A DNA stretch of 64,000 bases from Amycolatopsis sulphurea (lineage in GTDB: Bacteria; Actinomycetota; Actinomycetes; Mycobacteriales; Pseudonocardiaceae), in NCBI RefSeq assembly GCF_002564045.1, contig NZ_PDJK01000002.1, forward strand, positions 3,038,001 to 3,102,000, read 5' to 3'. Below are positions 37,037 to 46,119 of this stretch, piece after piece; position 1 is the stretch's first letter; every line of letters begins with the position of its first letter. The notes under the pieces are model-generated. The model was not told the DNA's origin, did no database searches, and saw only the letters and a program-made list of their open reading frames with translations. The position numbers and the translations under genes are program-made.

Positions 37037-37068
37037 CGCCCCGCCGGCGGGTCACCACCGGCGGGGCG
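37037..37068. terminator. perfect 11-bp hairpin
   Basis: CGCCCCGCCGG (37037-37047) and CCGGCGGGGCG (37058-37068) with a 10-nt loop. Confidence 0.55.
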
Positions 37069-37253
37069 ATCCCCGTCGTCGGTGCTTCTCGCGCCGAACC
37101 CCGGCAGCACGAGGGATCAGGCAGGCAGGTCGTGCTGCCGGGCCGCGAGGACCGATTCCGGGGCCGAGGGACGCGGGCGCCCCATCCGGCACAAGGCCGG
37201 CACCCGCGTTCCGCCGGGCCCGGTCGCCCCCTCCGCGTCCGGGCCCGGCAGGC

Positions 37254-37472
37254 TCAGGCCGCCGGCGTCAGGAGGACGGCGGCGAGGTAGACCGGGATCA
37301 TCAACCCGGCCGTGAGCGCGGTGGCGGCGACTGCGGCAATACGCACCATCGCCGGGTCCACGCCGAGGTAGTCGGCCCATCCGCCGCAGACCCCGGCGAT
37401 CATCCGGTCGGTCCGGCTGCGGTGGAGCTTCTTGGTCTGCGGCTGGTCGATGGTCTCCGTCGGGTTCGTCAT
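37254..37472 (-). CDS. PspC-domain protein
   Basis: A 72-residue protein with the PspC signature KLHRSRTDRMIAGVCGGWADYLGVDPAMVRI, followed by one transmembrane helix. PspC proteins sense envelope stress in association with the membrane. The domain stands alone here. The start at 37472 is the ATG of MTNPTETIDQ; an upstream in-frame extension runs into the promoter of the divergent gene. The ribosome site is weak. Confidence 0.85.
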   Translation of the reverse strand: MTNPTETIDQPQTKKLHRSRTDRMIAGVCGGWADYLGVDPAMVRIAAVAATALTAGLMIPVYLAAVLLTPAA

Positions 37473-37584
37473 GCCGATAATGCTGCGGCAGCGGGCACCC
37501 CGGCACATCCGGGAACAGCCCGGAGAAGGCCCTGGCCCGCGACCCTGAGATCCCCCGGAGCGCCCCGCCGGGGAGGATGGCCGG

Positions 37585-38364
37585 ATGAAGATCGTCGCGC
37601 TGGTGGTCGCGCTGCTCGCGGTGTTCGGGTTTGCCACGGCGTCCGCGGCCACGCGCGCCGAACCCGGTCCGGCGGACACGGTGCTCGCCCGCGGTGAGCT
37701 GCGGGTGTGCAGCACGGGCGACTACCGGCCGTTCACCTACCGCGACCCGGCGGGCCGGTGGAGCGGGATCGATTTCGACCTCGCAGGGGACCTTGCGCAG
37801 CGGCTCGGTCTCCGGCCGGCCTTGGTCCAGACCACCTGGGCACGCCTGGCTGGGGACGTCGGAAGCCGCTGCGACCTGGCGATGGGCGGGATCTCGGTGA
37901 CCGCGGAGCGAGCCCGGCTGGCCACCTACAGCACGCCGTATCAGCGCGACGGCAAGACACCGATCACCCGCTGCGCGGACGTCGCGCGGTTCGGGACCTT
38001 GGCGCAGATCGACCGTCCAGGGGTTCAGGTCGTGGTGAATCCCGGTGGTACCAACGAAAAGTTCGCGCGTACGCGGCTGCGCCAGGCCACCGTGCTGGGC
38101 CATCCGGACAACAACACGATCTTCGATGAGCTGCTGGCCGGCCGGGCCGATCTGATGATCACCGATGCGTCCGAGACTCGCTGGCAGTCCCGGCAGCACC
38201 CGCAGCTCTGCGCGGTGCATCCGGACCACCCGTTCACCGACGACGAAAAGGCGTACCTGCTGCCCCACGGGTCCGGGCTGCTGCTGGGCTACGTGAACGG
38301 CTGGCTGCGGACGATCCGGGAGGACGGGACGTACGCCGCGGTCACCCGGCGCTGGCTCGGCTGA
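37585..38364 (+). CDS. exported cyclohexadienyl dehydratase-like (PheC) / periplasmic binding protein fold
   Basis: A 259-residue secreted protein. Signal peptide residues 1-22 (KIVALVVALLAVFGFATASAAT). The rest has the type II periplasmic binding fold with PheC-like sequence: RVCSTGDYRPFTY, RCDLAMGGISVTAERARLA, GKTPITRC, VVVNPGGTNEKFAR, DNNTIFDELLAGRADLMITDASE and LCAVHPDHPF. PheC of Pseudomonas is a periplasmic prephenate/arogenate dehydratase. No transporter permease or ATPase genes lie nearby, which favours an enzyme over an ABC receptor. Enzymatic activity is inferred from motif likeness. Confidence 0.75.
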   Translation: MKIVALVVALLAVFGFATASAATRAEPGPADTVLARGELRVCSTGDYRPFTYRDPAGRWSGIDFDLAGDLAQRLGLRPALVQTTWARLAGDVGSRCDLAMGGISVTAERARLATYSTPYQRDGKTPITRCADVARFGTLAQIDRPGVQVVVNPGGTNEKFARTRLRQATVLGHPDNNTIFDELLAGRADLMITDASETRWQSRQHPQLCAVHPDHPFTDDEKAYLLPHGSGLLLGYVNGWLRTIREDGTYAAVTRRWLG

Positions 38365-38369
38365 GCAGG

Positions 38370-39311
38370 CTACCGGCCCGCTGCCGAACGCACTCGCGCC
38401 AACCGGTTCTGCCAGGCGCGGGTCACCTCGGCGGAAGCGGCGAACGAGGCGAAAGTATCTGGTTCCGGCGGGGTCGGCAGCACCGGCAGGTAACCGTCCA
38501 CAGGGGACAGCGTGGCGGTGCTGACGTCCCCCCGCAGCAACGACATCGTGCCGAGGCCGCAGGCGAAGTCCAGCTCGGGCAGCGCGCCCGCGAGCGCCAG
38601 CCCGGCGGCGAGGCCGACACTCGTCTCCACCGCCGAGGACACTACGCACGGCAGCCCGCACGCGTCGGCGACTTCGAGCGCGCGACGTACTCCGCCCAGC
38701 GGCGCGACCTTCAACACGGCGATATCGGCGGCCCCGGCGACAGCCACCTTCAGCGGGTCTTCGGCCCGCCGGATCGATTCGTCGGCGGCGATGCGCACGG
38801 ACACCCGGCGCCGGACCGCGGCGAGGTCGTCGATGGTGGGGCAGGGCTGTTCAGCGTACTCCAGGCCGCCCGCCGCCCGGTCCAGTTCGCCGAGGGCGTG
38901 CACCGCGGTGTCCACGTCCCAGGCCGCGTTGGCGTCGACGCGGATCGCGCCGGCCGGACCGAGCGCGTCGCGGACCGCCTCCAAACGGGCACAGTCCTCG
39001 GCGAGGGTCGCGCGCTTGTCGGCGACCTTGACCTTCGCGGTGCGGCATCCGGAGGCGCGGACCAGCTCGTGCGCGCGTTCCGGCGGGACGATCGGGACGG
39101 TGGTGTTCACCTCGATCCGATCCCGCACCGCGGCGGGCCAGCCTTGTTCGCTCGCTTCGAGCGCGGACGTGAGCCAGGGCACACTCTCGACGTCCGAGTA
39201 GTCCGCGAACGGGCAGAACTCGCCCCACCCGGCAGGCCCGTGCAGCAGCACACCCTCACGCACGGTGATGTCCCGGAACCGGTTTTTCAAGGGCAGCGCG
39301 TAGACCCGCAT
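38370..39311 (-). CDS. menC: o-succinylbenzoate synthase (enolase superfamily)
   Basis: A 313-residue enolase-superfamily enzyme for menaquinone synthesis. The general-base motif is CRTAKVKV (KxK). Metal ligands are IRVDANAAWD, LEYAEQPC and RIAADES, and the second base lysine lies in ADIAVLKVAPLGG. SSAVETSVGL completes the barrel. The length is short, as in actinobacterial MenC. It is divergent from the SARP regulator. Confidence 0.9.
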   Translation of the reverse strand: MRVYALPLKNRFRDITVREGVLLHGPAGWGEFCPFADYSDVESVPWLTSALEASEQGWPAAVRDRIEVNTTVPIVPPERAHELVRASGCRTAKVKVADKRATLAEDCARLEAVRDALGPAGAIRVDANAAWDVDTAVHALGELDRAAGGLEYAEQPCPTIDDLAAVRRRVSVRIAADESIRRAEDPLKVAVAGAADIAVLKVAPLGGVRRALEVADACGLPCVVSSAVETSVGLAAGLALAGALPELDFACGLGTMSLLRGDVSTATLSPVDGYLPVLPTPPEPDTFASFAASAEVTRAWQNRLARVRSAAGR

Positions 39312-39377
39312 GACTGCCGATCATGCCATCGCGGAACCCGGAGGCGATCCGGCCCGTCGGATCGCGCAATGGGATCG

Positions 39378-42146
39378 ATGGACTTCCGGGTGCTCGGTCC
39401 GGCCGAGGTGCGGGCCGGGGGCGAGGTGGTGCCGCTGGGCGGCAGCCGCCCGCTGATCGTGCTCACCGGGCTGCTGCTGCGTGCCAACCGGGTCGTCTCG
39501 GTCGACCTGCTGAGCCATTGGCTGTGGACCGACGACCAGCGTCGCTCGAAGGGCGCCCTGCAGACGTACGTGCTGCGGTTGCGCCGCGCGCTCGGGGAAG
39601 CGGTGCAGATCCGCACCGAGCGCGACGGTTATCTGCTGCAGGTCGACGAGAACGCGGTGGACCTGCTGCGGTTTCGCCACCGCGCCGACCTGGGCCGGAC
39701 GGCTGCCGAACGTGGCGAGCACCGGCAGGCGGCCGCGTTGTTCGAGGACGCGCTGGCCGAATGGCGGGGCCCGGCTCTGCAGAACGTGGCTTCGGACGCG
39801 CTGCACCGGGAGGAAGCCGGACAGCTCACCGAAGAGCGCACGCGGGTGCGCGAGCAGTGGGCCGAATCGCTGCTCGCGGTCGGTGAGCACGATCTGATCG
39901 TGCCCTCGCTCGAACGGCTGACCAGGGAACATCCGTTGCGGGAACGGCCGCACGAGCAGTTGATGCTCGCCTTGTTCCGGGCCGGGCGGCGGGCCGAGGC
40001 GCTGGAGGCCTACCGGCGGATCAGCGCTGTGCTGGCCGACGAGCTGGGCCTGGACCCCGGCGCCGGGTTGCAGAGCGCGCACCGGCTCGTGCTCGGCGGG
40101 GACGATTCCGCCGGGTACCGTCCGGCAGCCGAACCGCAGGTGCCGCACCAGCTGCCGCCCGATCTGCGCGCGTTCACCGGGCGGGCGCGGGCGTTGAAGG
40201 CCTTGCATGCCCTGCTTCCGGAGGCGCTCGACGACGGCACCTCCACGCCGATCGCTTCGGTGGAAGGAATGGGCGGCCAAGGGAAGACCACGCTGTCCGT
40301 GCACTTCGCACACCAGATCGCGGACCGGTTCACCGGTGGGCAGGTTTTCCAGGACCTGCGCGGGTTCGGGGCGGGCGATCCGCTGGAGCCGCTCGCCGCG
40401 CTCGAAGCGATGCTGGGCGCCCTCGGCGTGCCCGCGGACCAGATCCCGGCCGGGCTCGACGAACGAGCCGCGGCCTGGCGCACGCACACCGCGGGCCGGC
40501 GGCTGATCATGGTGCTGGACAACGCGAACAGCTCGGCGCAGGTGCGTCCGCTGATGCCGGGGCCGGGCTGTCTCGTCGTGGTCACCAGCCGGTGGCAGCT
40601 GCGTGGCCTGGCCGCCACCCACGGTGTCCGGCGGATCGGACTGTCCGAACTGGACGATGAGGAAGGAGTCCAGCTGATCGCCTCGACGGTCGGGCTCGAC
40701 CGGGTGGAGGCGGATCCGGCCGCCGCGGAGCAGTTCGTGCGGTACTGCGGCGGGCTGCCGCTGGCCATCCGGATCCTCGCGGTGCGGCTGGCGCAGTTCC
40801 CGGATCAGCCGCTCGGCGAGTTCGTTGCCGGGCTGCCGGCCGGCGGCGGACGGCTCGGCACGTTCGATCTCGGCGACGGGGACGAGACGAACATCCGCGC
40901 GGTGTTCTCCTGCTCGTACCGGGCCCTGCCGGAACCCGCGGCCCGGTTGCTGCGGCTGCTCGGCCTGCCGATGGTGCCGGGGTTCGATGTGGACACCGTC
41001 GTCGCGCTGGCCGGGGGTGAGGAAGCGGAGGTGCGCGAAGCGCTGGGCGCGCTGGTCTCCGCGCACCTGCTCGACCAGCCGCGGCCGGGGCAGTACCGGT
41101 TCCACGATCTGATCCGGGCGTACGCGTTCGAACTCTCGTACCAAGTGGACAGTGCGTGGCAGCGGGATACCGCGTGCGAACGGCTGCTCGGCTGGTATCT
41201 GGTGACTGCACGGAACGCGTCCTGGGCCATGCGGCCGGACCGGTTCCAGGACAGCCTCGGGATCGAAGGCCTGCGGGGTGGCCTTGCCTTCGACGGCTAT
41301 CACGAGGGGCTGGCCTGGTTCTCGCGGGAGCACGAGAATCTGGTCTCGGTCGTGAGCTGGTCGTTCCGGATCCGGTACCACGCGCACTGCTGGAAAGTGG
41401 CCTGGCTGCTGTTCACCTACCTCGCCGGGCGAACCCGGGTCGACGAATGCCGCGTCGTGCTGGAGACCGCCCTGCGTGCCACGCAGGAATCCGGCGACCG
41501 CCCGGGCGAGGCAGCGATCCGCAACGGCCTCGGCGTGCTCGACGGAGTCGTCCGGGATTACTCGTCGGCCCGGCGCAACCTGGAGAAAGCCCTTGCCGTG
41601 CAACAGGAATTGGGATCCCTGCGCGGCGAGGCGCGAGCCCGGTACAACCTCTCGCAGACCGCGCGGGAGTTCGCCGACTTCCCCGCGGCCTACCGGCACG
41701 GCGAGCGCGCCCTGGAGATCGCCCGCGACTTGCAGCTGACCGGCTTCGAAGCGAACGTCCTGCGCGCCCTCGGTGACCTCTGCGCCACCATGGGCGACCA
41801 CCCGCAGGCCTTGACCCTGGCCGACGAGGCGCTGTCGCTGGTACCCGCGGATGACCCGCGAACCGGCCGGTTCTCGCTGGTCACCCGGGCACGCGCGCTG
41901 CTGGGTCTGGGCAGGCATACGGAGGGCATCGAGTGCATGTCCGAAGCCGTGGACATGTTCTTCGCGATGGACGAGGAGTACGAGGCCGCGGACGCTTTGT
42001 CCGAGCTGGGCACCGCCCACCTGAGCCAAGGCCGCCCCGCCGCCGCCCGGGACTGCTGGCTGCGCTCGATCCGGCTGCTGACCACCCTGGCTCACCCGGA
42101 TGCCGCCGCCGTGCGGGCCAAACTGGCCACTTTGGTGGGTGGGTAG
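39378..42146 (+). CDS. SARP/AfsR-type regulator (BTAD, NB-ARC, TPR)
   Basis: A 922-residue signal-integrating regulator. An OmpR-like winged helix (residues 1-90, MDFRVLGPAEVRAGG, LLLRANRVVSVDLLSHWLW) and BTAD (95-245, ending in VLADELGLDPGAGLQ) form the SARP part. An NB-ARC ATPase follows (Walker A EGMGGQGKTTLSV, Walker B RRLIMVLDNANS, GLPL in CGGLPLAIRI). The last 230 residues carry TPR-like helices. AfsR-like proteins activate secondary metabolism or stress genes when phosphorylated. Start at the second ATG (39378); one at 39369 is possible. No biosynthetic cluster is visible here. Confidence 0.9.
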   Translation: MDFRVLGPAEVRAGGEVVPLGGSRPLIVLTGLLLRANRVVSVDLLSHWLWTDDQRRSKGALQTYVLRLRRALGEAVQIRTERDGYLLQVDENAVDLLRFRHRADLGRTAAERGEHRQAAALFEDALAEWRGPALQNVASDALHREEAGQLTEERTRVREQWAESLLAVGEHDLIVPSLERLTREHPLRERPHEQLMLALFRAGRRAEALEAYRRISAVLADELGLDPGAGLQSAHRLVLGGDDSAGYRPAAEPQVPHQLPPDLRAFTGRARALKALHALLPEALDDGTSTPIASVEGMGGQGKTTLSVHFAHQIADRFTGGQVFQDLRGFGAGDPLEPLAALEAMLGALGVPADQIPAGLDERAAAWRTHTAGRRLIMVLDNANSSAQVRPLMPGPGCLVVVTSRWQLRGLAATHGVRRIGLSELDDEEGVQLIASTVGLDRVEADPAAAEQFVRYCGGLPLAIRILAVRLAQFPDQPLGEFVAGLPAGGGRLGTFDLGDGDETNIRAVFSCSYRALPEPAARLLRLLGLPMVPGFDVDTVVALAGGEEAEVREALGALVSAHLLDQPRPGQYRFHDLIRAYAFELSYQVDSAWQRDTACERLLGWYLVTARNASWAMRPDRFQDSLGIEGLRGGLAFDGYHEGLAWFSREHENLVSVVSWSFRIRYHAHCWKVAWLLFTYLAGRTRVDECRVVLETALRATQESGDRPGEAAIRNGLGVLDGVVRDYSSARRNLEKALAVQQELGSLRGEARARYNLSQTAREFADFPAAYRHGERALEIARDLQLTGFEANVLRALGDLCATMGDHPQALTLADEALSLVPADDPRTGRFSLVTRARALLGLGRHTEGIECMSEAVDMFFAMDEEYEAADALSELGTAHLSQGRPAAARDCWLRSIRLLTTLAHPDAAAVRAKLATLVGG

Positions 42147-42429
42147 CCGGGCTGTCGGGTGGGGCTGGGGGTGGCCGCTCCGGGGTGGGGTTTTGGGGTG
42201 GGGCGCGGTGATGTGGGATCTTTGGTCATAGGGCCTCCGGGTAGGTGGGTCGGTTGGTGGGTGTGATCGGTTCGGCATTGCCGGATACGGGTGCGGTTGG
42301 TTGGTGTGGCAGGGGCCGGGCGTTGCTGGATGTGCGTCGTCGGCTCGGCAGGGCAGGCTGCGCGTCGGCCGGTCCCGGGGATTTCCGTGCACTGTCACGG
42401 AAGCGCCCTGCCTCGGGACGGCCCTGCCG

Positions 42430-42620
42430 CGGCACGGCTGTGTTTCGGTCACCGAAATGTCGAGCCGTGGGGTGGATGGCTGTGTCTCGGTTGCGGAAGC
42501 GCCCGGCTGCATGGTGGATCGCCGTGTCTTGGTCGATGGGGTGGATGGTGGATGGCCAGGCCTTGGACACGGGAGCGGTTGGCGGCGGGATGAATGGCCG
42601 TGTCTCGGTTACGGGGGCGG
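42430..42620. repeat. degenerate minisatellite, unit about 40 bp
   Basis: Imperfect copies of GGATGGCTGTGTCTCGGTT followed by a GCGGAAGCG-like tail, beginning near 42432, 42474, 42514 and 42588. Copies vary in length and are much eroded. Confidence 0.55.
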
Positions 42621-43026
42621 TCCGTCGCGGTGCTGTACGTGGTGTCGGCTGCAGGTTCCGCGGTCCGAAGTGGTCCGTCGGAGACGCGGTTCGAGATACC
42701 TCGGCAGGTGAGGTGAGGCGCTCCGGTCCGCGAGGCTTCCGGTCGACCGGGCGGGGCCCAGCGCGTGCTGGGTGCAGGTGATCTGTCTGCCGACCCCCAG
42801 CGACGACAGGCAGACCACCTGTACCGCTGCCCCAGCCAATCGGATAGCGCTCACTGTGCGCTCACTGTGTGGCGGATCGTTCCGGACAGCGGGGACAGCC
42901 AGGTGCCGGCGGTCGGTGCTGCGGCGCTGGTGAGGGCGGCGGTCTCGTCCATTGTGGATGGAATGAGGCAGGAAGCAGCAAGGGCGGGTGGTCTTGGTGC
43001 GGCGCCGGGATGTGGTGTGCGGCGGC

Positions 43027-43080
43027 GGTGGGCCAAGGGGGCACGGTGGGCCAAGAGGACACGGTGGGCCAAGAGGACAC
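43027..43080. repeat. 18-bp tandem repeat, three copies
   Basis: GGTGGGCCAAGGGGGCAC, then two exact copies of GGTGGGCCAAGAGGACAC, followed by a partial GGTGG. Unit boundaries 43027, 43045 and 43063. Confidence 0.9.
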
Positions 43081-43248
43081 GGTGGCGGCCGGTGGTCTTC
43101 TCCCGGATTTTCCGTGGGGATGGTTGCGGTAAACGCGTCCGCGTGGTCGTTTTCCGGACATACGTACCAGGGGTTGGGACAGGTGTCCGAAGCATGGGGG
43201 TCTGCGTCTCATCTTTTCGGCTCTGTGGTCTGTGGCGGGCTGGGCTGG

Positions 43249-44028
43249 TCAGGCCCAGGAGAATCGCCAGCGGCGGGTGCGGATGAGGGTGCCGGCGTAC
43301 TCGCGCAGGGTGCCGGGCTGGGCGAGGTAGGTCGGCAGGCTGAAGGCGCGGTGCTCGGCGGCGACGGTCAGCGCGCGGGCCTGCGTGCGGGGTGGGGCGG
43401 AGACGGACAGCTCCAGCGCGTCGAAGCCGAGCGTGACGAGGGTGGCGCCGAAGCGGTCTTCCCAGCTGCGGAGTACCGCGGAGAGTTCGGCGACGCGGTC
43501 GGTGGACTTGCTCATGCCGGTCCAGCCGATCAGGGCGGGCACGTCGGCCGGGCGCTCGGCCTGCACCAGCCCGAGCCGGTGCGGTGTGCGCGTGGCGTGG
43601 ACGGTGCCGGTGTTGCCCGCCTCGGCGAGGGGGTCGCTGCGGCGGTGCGAACGCCGGGCGAGTCCGGGGAACCCGGTACCGAACGGCCGCAGGCAGGCAC
43701 CTTCACAGCAGGAGGAGTCCCACCAGCGCGCGAGCACTTCCCCGGGGTCGGCGGAATCGATGCGGTGCCCGGCGGGCGCGAGCCTGCCGCGATCGTCGAG
43801 CCAGTCCTCGCCGCGTGCGGTGAACCGCTGGTCGGGTGGGATCAGTACCGGCCACAAGCCGGACCGGCCGAACTCCGCGACGCATTCCAGGTACCGCTGT
43901 GGCCGGGCGAGCGGTTCGGCGGACACCCAGATCCGCCCGTGCCACCGCCCCGGCGGCAACGGCGGCAGTGTCGGCAACGCCGGGACCGGCGGTGCCCCGG
44001 CCTCGGGGTGGAACGGTGCGATCGTCAT
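43249..44028 (-). CDS. DUF4253-domain protein
   Basis: A 259-residue soluble protein. The DUF4253 core is near the C-terminus: ELSAVLRSWEDRFGATLVTLGFDALELSVSAPPRT, then ALTVAAEHRAFSLPTYL and ends with WRFSWA. Function unknown; the family is common in actinobacteria. The N-terminal 100 residues are Pro-rich. The ATG at 44028 has a GAGGGGAAG site; an upstream ATG would add a poorly supported extension of 49 residues. Single gene. Confidence 0.8.
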   Translation of the reverse strand: MTIAPFHPEAGAPPVPALPTLPPLPPGRWHGRIWVSAEPLARPQRYLECVAEFGRSGLWPVLIPPDQRFTARGEDWLDDRGRLAPAGHRIDSADPGEVLARWWDSSCCEGACLRPFGTGFPGLARRSHRRSDPLAEAGNTGTVHATRTPHRLGLVQAERPADVPALIGWTGMSKSTDRVAELSAVLRSWEDRFGATLVTLGFDALELSVSAPPRTQARALTVAAEHRAFSLPTYLAQPGTLREYAGTLIRTRRWRFSWA

Positions 44029-44393
44029 GAGCTTCCCCTCGAACTGGTGTTCGGCGTCCTGTACTTCGAACAGTAGTTCGACGGCCCGACAATTTCCAGG
44101 GGTTTGGTCGATCATCCGTTCGAGTGAAGCTGCAAAACCGCAGGTCGATGGGGTTTGTGAGGTGTTTGGGGCCAAAGGGGCGACGAGGGCCGAGGGATTG
44201 GGCTGAACGAGTGATGCGGTGGAGGTGCGACGTGCGGCAGAGTGCGATCAAGGAAGGCGACGCGCGGCCGAGTCAAGGCAGCGCAACGACCGTGTGCGGT
44301 CCCCCGAAGCCCCACCGGTCGTGCTCTCCATCCGCAAGGGAATCCACAAGGGAGAGGGGACAACGGTGAGCCCTGAGCCATCGCCACAGCCGA
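44029..44393. other. gene-free 365 bp between DUF4253 and the helicase gene
   Basis: No gene, tRNA or strong repeat seen. It lies upstream of the DUF4253 start and downstream of the helicase stop, so it should contain the DUF4253 promoter; none is obvious. Confidence 0.45.
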
Positions 44394-46040
44394 TCACAGC
44401 GGCCGGCGCAGGTCCTCCGCGTCGACGATGTGGTAGGCGTAGCCCTGCTCCGCCAGGAAACGCTGGCGGTGTGCGGCGTACTCGGTGTCCACAGTGTCCC
44501 GGGAGACGATCGAGTAGAAGTGCGCCTGCCGGCCGTCTCCCTTGGGGCGCAACAGCCGGCCGAGGCGCTGGGCCTCTTCCTGGCGGGATCCGAACGTGCC
44601 GGAGACCTGGATGGCCACCGACGCTTCCGGCAGGTCGATCGAGAAGTTCGCCACCTTCGACACCACCAGGGTGCGCAGTTCGCCACGGCGGAAGCGGTCG
44701 AACAGCTCCTCGCGTTCCTTGTTGCGGGTCGCGCCCTGGATCACCGGGGCCGCCAGTTCCGCGCCGAGCATCTCCAGCTGGTCCAGGTAGGCGCCGATGA
44801 CCAGGGTCGGTTCGTCCGGATGACGGTCCACAATGGACCTGATCACCGGGAGTTTGGTCATCGCGGTGGCCGCCAGCTTGTACCGCTCGTCCGCCTCCGC
44901 GGTGGCGTAGGACAGGCGTTCCGATTCGGTCAGGGTGACCCGGACTTCGGTGCACTCGGCGGGCGCGATCCAGCCTTGCGCCTCGATGTCGCGCCACGGC
45001 ACGTCGTAGCGCTTCGGGCCGATCAGGGAGAACACGTCGCCTTCGCGGCCGTCCTCGCGCACCAGCGTCGCGGTGAGACCGAGGCGGCGGCGGGACTGCA
45101 GGTCGGCGGTCATCCGGAACACCGGGGCGGGCAGCAGGTGCACCTCGTCGTACACGACCAGGCCCCAGTCCCGGGTGTCGAACAGTTCGAGGTGCTTGTA
45201 CTCGCCCTTCTGCTTGCGCGTGACCACCTGGTACGTGGCGATGGTGACCGGCCGGACCTCCTTCTTCTCTCCGGAGTATTCGCCGATCTCGTCCTCGGTC
45301 AGCGAAGTCCGCGCCACCAGTTCGCGCTTCCACTGCCGCCCGGCCACGGTGTTGGTCACCAGGATCAGCGTGGTCGCCTTCGCATGTGCCATCGCGGCCG
45401 CGCCGACCAGAGTCTTGCCCGCCCCACAAGGAAGCACGACGACGCCCGAGCCACCCGCCCAGAACGCCTCGGCCGCTTTGCGCTGGTAGTCGCGCAGCTC
45501 CCAGTCGTTCTCCTCCAGCGCGATCGGGTGCGCCTCGCCGTCCACGTATCCGGCGAAGTCCTCGGCGGGCCAGCCGACCTTCAGCAGCGCCTGCTTGAGC
45601 CGTCCGCGTTCGGAAGGGTGCACGACCACGGTGTCCTGGTCGATCCGCGCGCCCAGCATCGGGCTGATCTTCTTGTGCCGGGCGACTTCTTCCAGCACCG
45701 CGCGATCGGTGGTGGCCATGACCAGGCCGTGCGCCGGGTGGTTGGCGATCTGCAACCGGCCGAACCGGCCCATCACGTCCACCACGTCGATCAGCAGCGG
45801 CTGCGGCACCGGGAACCGCGAGTACGTGGTGAGCGCGTCCACCACCTGCTCGGCATCGTGCCCGGCGGCTCGCGCGTTCCACAGTGCCAGCGGCGTGATC
45901 CGGTAGGTGTGCACATGCTCGGGTGCCCGTTCGAGTTCGGCGAACGGGGCGATCGCGATCCGCGCGTCGTCGGCGCGGGCGTGGTCGACTTCGAGTAGCA
46001 CGGTCTTGTCGGACTGAACGATCAAGGGGCCATCGGTCAC
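44394..46040 (-). CDS. XPB/ERCC3-type DNA repair helicase
   Basis: A 548-residue SF2 helicase. The N-terminal damage-recognition part (1-180) is followed by Walker A LPCGAGKTLVGAAA, the DEVH box VYDEVHLLPAPVF, LTATLVREDGREGDVF (motif III plus the XPB-specific RED residues), and motif VI QRLGRLLRPKGDGRQAHFYSIVSRDT. Bacterial XPB unwinds 3' to 5' and pairs with nucleases such as Bax1 in some genomes; no nuclease gene is adjacent here. It has the same architecture as mycobacterial Rv0861c. Confidence 0.93.
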   Translation of the reverse strand: MTDGPLIVQSDKTVLLEVDHARADDARIAIAPFAELERAPEHVHTYRITPLALWNARAAGHDAEQVVDALTTYSRFPVPQPLLIDVVDVMGRFGRLQIANHPAHGLVMATTDRAVLEEVARHKKISPMLGARIDQDTVVVHPSERGRLKQALLKVGWPAEDFAGYVDGEAHPIALEENDWELRDYQRKAAEAFWAGGSGVVVLPCGAGKTLVGAAAMAHAKATTLILVTNTVAGRQWKRELVARTSLTEDEIGEYSGEKKEVRPVTIATYQVVTRKQKGEYKHLELFDTRDWGLVVYDEVHLLPAPVFRMTADLQSRRRLGLTATLVREDGREGDVFSLIGPKRYDVPWRDIEAQGWIAPAECTEVRVTLTESERLSYATAEADERYKLAATAMTKLPVIRSIVDRHPDEPTLVIGAYLDQLEMLGAELAAPVIQGATRNKEREELFDRFRRGELRTLVVSKVANFSIDLPEASVAIQVSGTFGSRQEEAQRLGRLLRPKGDGRQAHFYSIVSRDTVDTEYAAHRQRFLAEQGYAYHIVDAEDLRRPL

Positions 46041-46119
46041 CTGTCCTTTATACGTTCCCTGCCGCGCCGCCCCGCGGGGATGCCAAGATGGTCACCAGGT
46101 CGAGCCCGGAGGAGCCCCA

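Larger units (their letters stand above)
36381..37253. other. gene-free region with tandem repeats and hairpins
   Basis: Beyond the groEL terminator there is no credible gene to 37253. It contains a three-copy 109-bp direct repeat and three further inverted repeats, listed separately. Reading frames here show repeat-driven composition only. Confidence 0.6.
42147..43248. other. gene-free region of 1.1 kb with degenerate repeats
   Basis: No credible gene on either strand. Translated frames show repeat-driven strings such as NRDTAIHPT or RWAKRTRWAKRTR. It contains a degenerate 40-bp minisatellite (42430-42620) and an 18-bp triple repeat. A decayed gene cannot be excluded. Confidence 0.6.

Noticed and set aside
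39321..42512. 1063-codon minus-strand frame over the SARP regulator
   Set aside because: Antisense shadow with composition-driven sequence and no motifs.
42245..42781. 178-codon plus-strand frame after the SARP gene
   Set aside because: No ribosome site, repeat-driven composition, and no recognisable domain.
44219..44800. 193-codon frame over the helicase end
   Set aside because: Antisense to the conserved C-terminus of the XPB helicase.
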